A DNA stretch of 64,000 bases, taken from contig NC_066833.1 in assembly GCF_001640805.2 (NCBI RefSeq), positions 6,838,814-6,902,813 of the forward strand, given 5' to 3'. Each line of letters starts with the position of its first letter. Position 1 is the stretch's first letter. Shown here piece by piece: positions 62,283 through 64,000 of the stretch. This DNA comes from Lates calcarifer. Taxonomy: Eukaryota; Chordata; Actinopteri; Centropomidae. Below the pieces are notes generated by a model. That model saw only the letters and a program-made list of their open reading frames with translations, made no database searches and had not been told where the DNA came from. The position numbers and the translations under genes are program-made.

Positions 62283-63261
62283 GTAGGAAAAACCCTAACC
62301 TGAGAGTGGTGTCAGAGGAGGAGACATTGTGTCTAAGTGAATATATTATAGTGAATTTCCAATTAAATTGGATGTGTGACTGTTGTAGACACTTATAGCT
62401 ATTTGTATATACTAAAACAATGAAAAGGTCAAAGAGGGCCCTAAAAATCACAGCAGCACATCATTCTTTGAAGGCATTACTCCTAACACTGATTAGGTTT
62501 TTTTTTAACAAAAAAACCATCAAACCTACACAAAATGTGCTGTTTCCACCATAAAAATCTCTTTGCCTGATGGGTGCAACAAACAAAGGCAACAGTTGTT
62601 AAGTGCCTTCTTCCCTGCGGTCTTTGTTGCTAGGTAGCAAATGAGTGTCGCTATATTTAGGGCCCAAGCAACCAAGGTTGTGAGGACCCTATTGCATTCC
62701 AAAAGATTATTAGCTCTGATTATTATTATCATAGCAGATGAATTGCCTTTTGAGGGCCTAAACATGCTCAAAAACTCATGAAAGTTTGTACACGAGCCAT
62801 TATGGGTATAGTGTAAAATGACTCTATAGCGCCCCCTGAAGACATTCAAAAGCACCTCTCCATTGGGCTCAGGTGGACAAAATTTGGAATAATATAATTT
62901 AAAAAAAAATGTAATTAATTTAATTTTAATTGCTGTAACTCAGCAATAATTTGTCCAACCTTCCCCAAATTTCACAGGCTTGATAATGGTCCTGTCCTGA
63001 ACACACCACATGTCAATATTTGTGTAACGTTATAGCGCCACTACTGGCAACAGGAAATGACATATTTAATACTTTGATGCGCTGTTACTAGCAGTCAGGA
63101 ACACCTTAAGGCCTTCATGATGCCTTATTGTGAAAATCGTAGTGATTTGTTGAAGGGCATGCCTGTGGAGCCGTGGCGAATCTTGATGTTTTGCCAGGAA
63201 CCAGGAAGTTGATTTAACTCATTTGTCCGATCTGCGCCAGACTTCTCATGTTTGACAAGGG

Positions 63262-63954
63262 TGTTTAGTTAACATATTGAAATAATGAAAGTCTTTTTTA
63301 TGCATTCCTGTGTTTGTTGTGGTCGCTTTAAGAAACTGGGGGAGTAAGTGACAGGGAGCTATGTCATGTGACCAGAAACAAGGAAGTAACCAAGCATGTC
63401 TCAGGAAGCTGTTGTTTTATTCATCTGAGTTGATCCAGTGACATCTGCATATATCTTATGCCTTTGGTAGCATTGTGGGTATGTGCAAGTTTGTTTTATT
63501 CTTAACTACTGTCGCGGATCATTGTTTTGGGGAAGTGTTGTATTTTGTGAAGTTAACTGCTAGAAAGCTACTGCGATGGCTATTCTCAGTTTCTACACTG
63601 TTGCTAGACCATTGTGAGTTCATATGAGCGTGATTACAATTAAAAATTATTTTTACAGTTGGTTACATATTAAAATGTTATTTCATGTATTATATGATAT
63701 TATAAAAAAGACAAGTAAAATACTTAAAGAAACCTGTCACAGAAAGATTGAGTCTATTTACATTGTGCATATCTGTATGTTAAAAACAGGCACAGTATTG
63801 ATTATGTTTTTTTGTATCTTGTTTAGTTTCACGCTTTCCTTGCAACTTCAATAAACCTGTGGACAACGGGAAGACTGTCTTCAGAGTCTTGATGTTAGGA
63901 AGGCGTTTAGCTGGCTGTCAAGTTATATACAGGACACATATAATGAGGGCAGCA
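63262..63954. mobile_element. Solo LTR inserted in the contig 3 copy
   Basis: A 693-base segment absent from the other hacd2 copy. It starts TGTTTAGTTAAC and ends GAGGGCAGCA (TG...CA) and is bounded by the 6-base direct repeat CAAGGG at 63256-63261 and 63955-63960. An AATAAA signal lies at 63850-63855 (TTCAATAAACCTGTGG), about 100 bases from the 3' end, as expected in an LTR. No internal retroelement genes are next to it, so it is a solo LTR left by recombination between two LTRs. The lineage (gypsy-type or retrovirus-like) is not determined. Confidence 0.8.
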
Positions 63955-64000
63955 CAAGGGTCCTGTCCTGAGTACATCTATATGCCAATATTCGATTATG

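Larger units (their letters stand above)
57148..64000. repeat. Contig 3: second copy of hacd2 exons 2-5 region (probable haplotig)
   Basis: Aligns with 28306-34565 in the same orientation, with many 1-4 base indels, a 65-base deletion (relative to 31524-31588, at about 60343) and a 693-base LTR insertion (63262-63954). It starts inside a hAT-like GGGGTGTAACAATG motif at the first shared base. No second exon 1 is present in the window. Confidence 0.85.

Noticed and set aside
1..64000. CRISPR arrays, operons, phage or bacterial systems
   Set aside because: Gene structure, introns, CpG-island starts and repeats are those of a vertebrate. Regularly spaced repeats seen here are microsatellites or transposon modules.
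1..64000. tRNA, rRNA or snRNA genes
   Set aside because: I saw no stretch with the conserved A- and B-box pattern of a tRNA or with conserved rRNA/snRNA cores. A dedicated scan (tRNAscan-SE, Infernal) would be needed to exclude small RNAs in introns.

Overview
This window is eukaryotic genomic DNA from a ray-finned fish, most likely a percomorph. It has spliced vertebrate genes with GT-AG introns, CpG-rich first exons, many microsatellites and a typical teleost repeat load (Tc1/mariner, hAT-like, CR1/L2/Rex-type and other LINEs, and a solo LTR). No prokaryotic features are present, and I see no gene system that looks new. The main results concern gene order, genome assembly structure and a polymorphic retroelement.

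The window consists of three contigs joined by two runs of exactly 1000 N (5816-6815 and 56148-57147). Contig 1 (1-5815) carries exons 6-7 and the 3' flank of hacd2. Contig 2 (6816-56147) carries stam2 on the minus strand (13 exons found, 7002-18547), then a 6 kb repeat-rich intergenic stretch. It continues with a complete seven-exon hacd2 on the plus strand (24621-36982) and exon 1 of adcy5 on the plus strand (50807-51732). Contig 3 (57148-64000) carries hacd2 exons 2-5 again. Contig 1 is nearly identical to 35995-41852 and contig 3 to 28306-34565. They differ by scattered short indels, mostly in homopolymers, plus a few larger indels. The simplest reading is that contigs 1 and 3 are the other haplotype of hacd2, placed in the scaffold as a false duplication.

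The three genes do unrelated cell jobs: endosomal sorting (stam2), the dehydratase step of very-long-chain fatty acid elongation (hacd2) and cAMP synthesis (adcy5). Their order is informative. stam2 and hacd2 are head to head, as STAM and HACD1 are on human chromosome 10, and adcy5 follows hacd2 in the same orientation as on human 3q21. Human STAM2 is on a different chromosome (2q23), so the window appears to keep an older linkage.

The adcy5 exon needs four single-base corrections, each in a homopolymer run, to give one reading frame. One of the duplicate hacd2 exons has a similar one-base frameshift. These look like consensus errors rather than gene decay. The rest of the window is intron, flanking DNA and nested or decayed transposons, including a near full-length Tc1 element, three short Tc1-type elements or fragments, two LINE families with recognisable coding remnants, an interstitial telomeric repeat, and a solo LTR present in one hacd2 copy and absent from the other.
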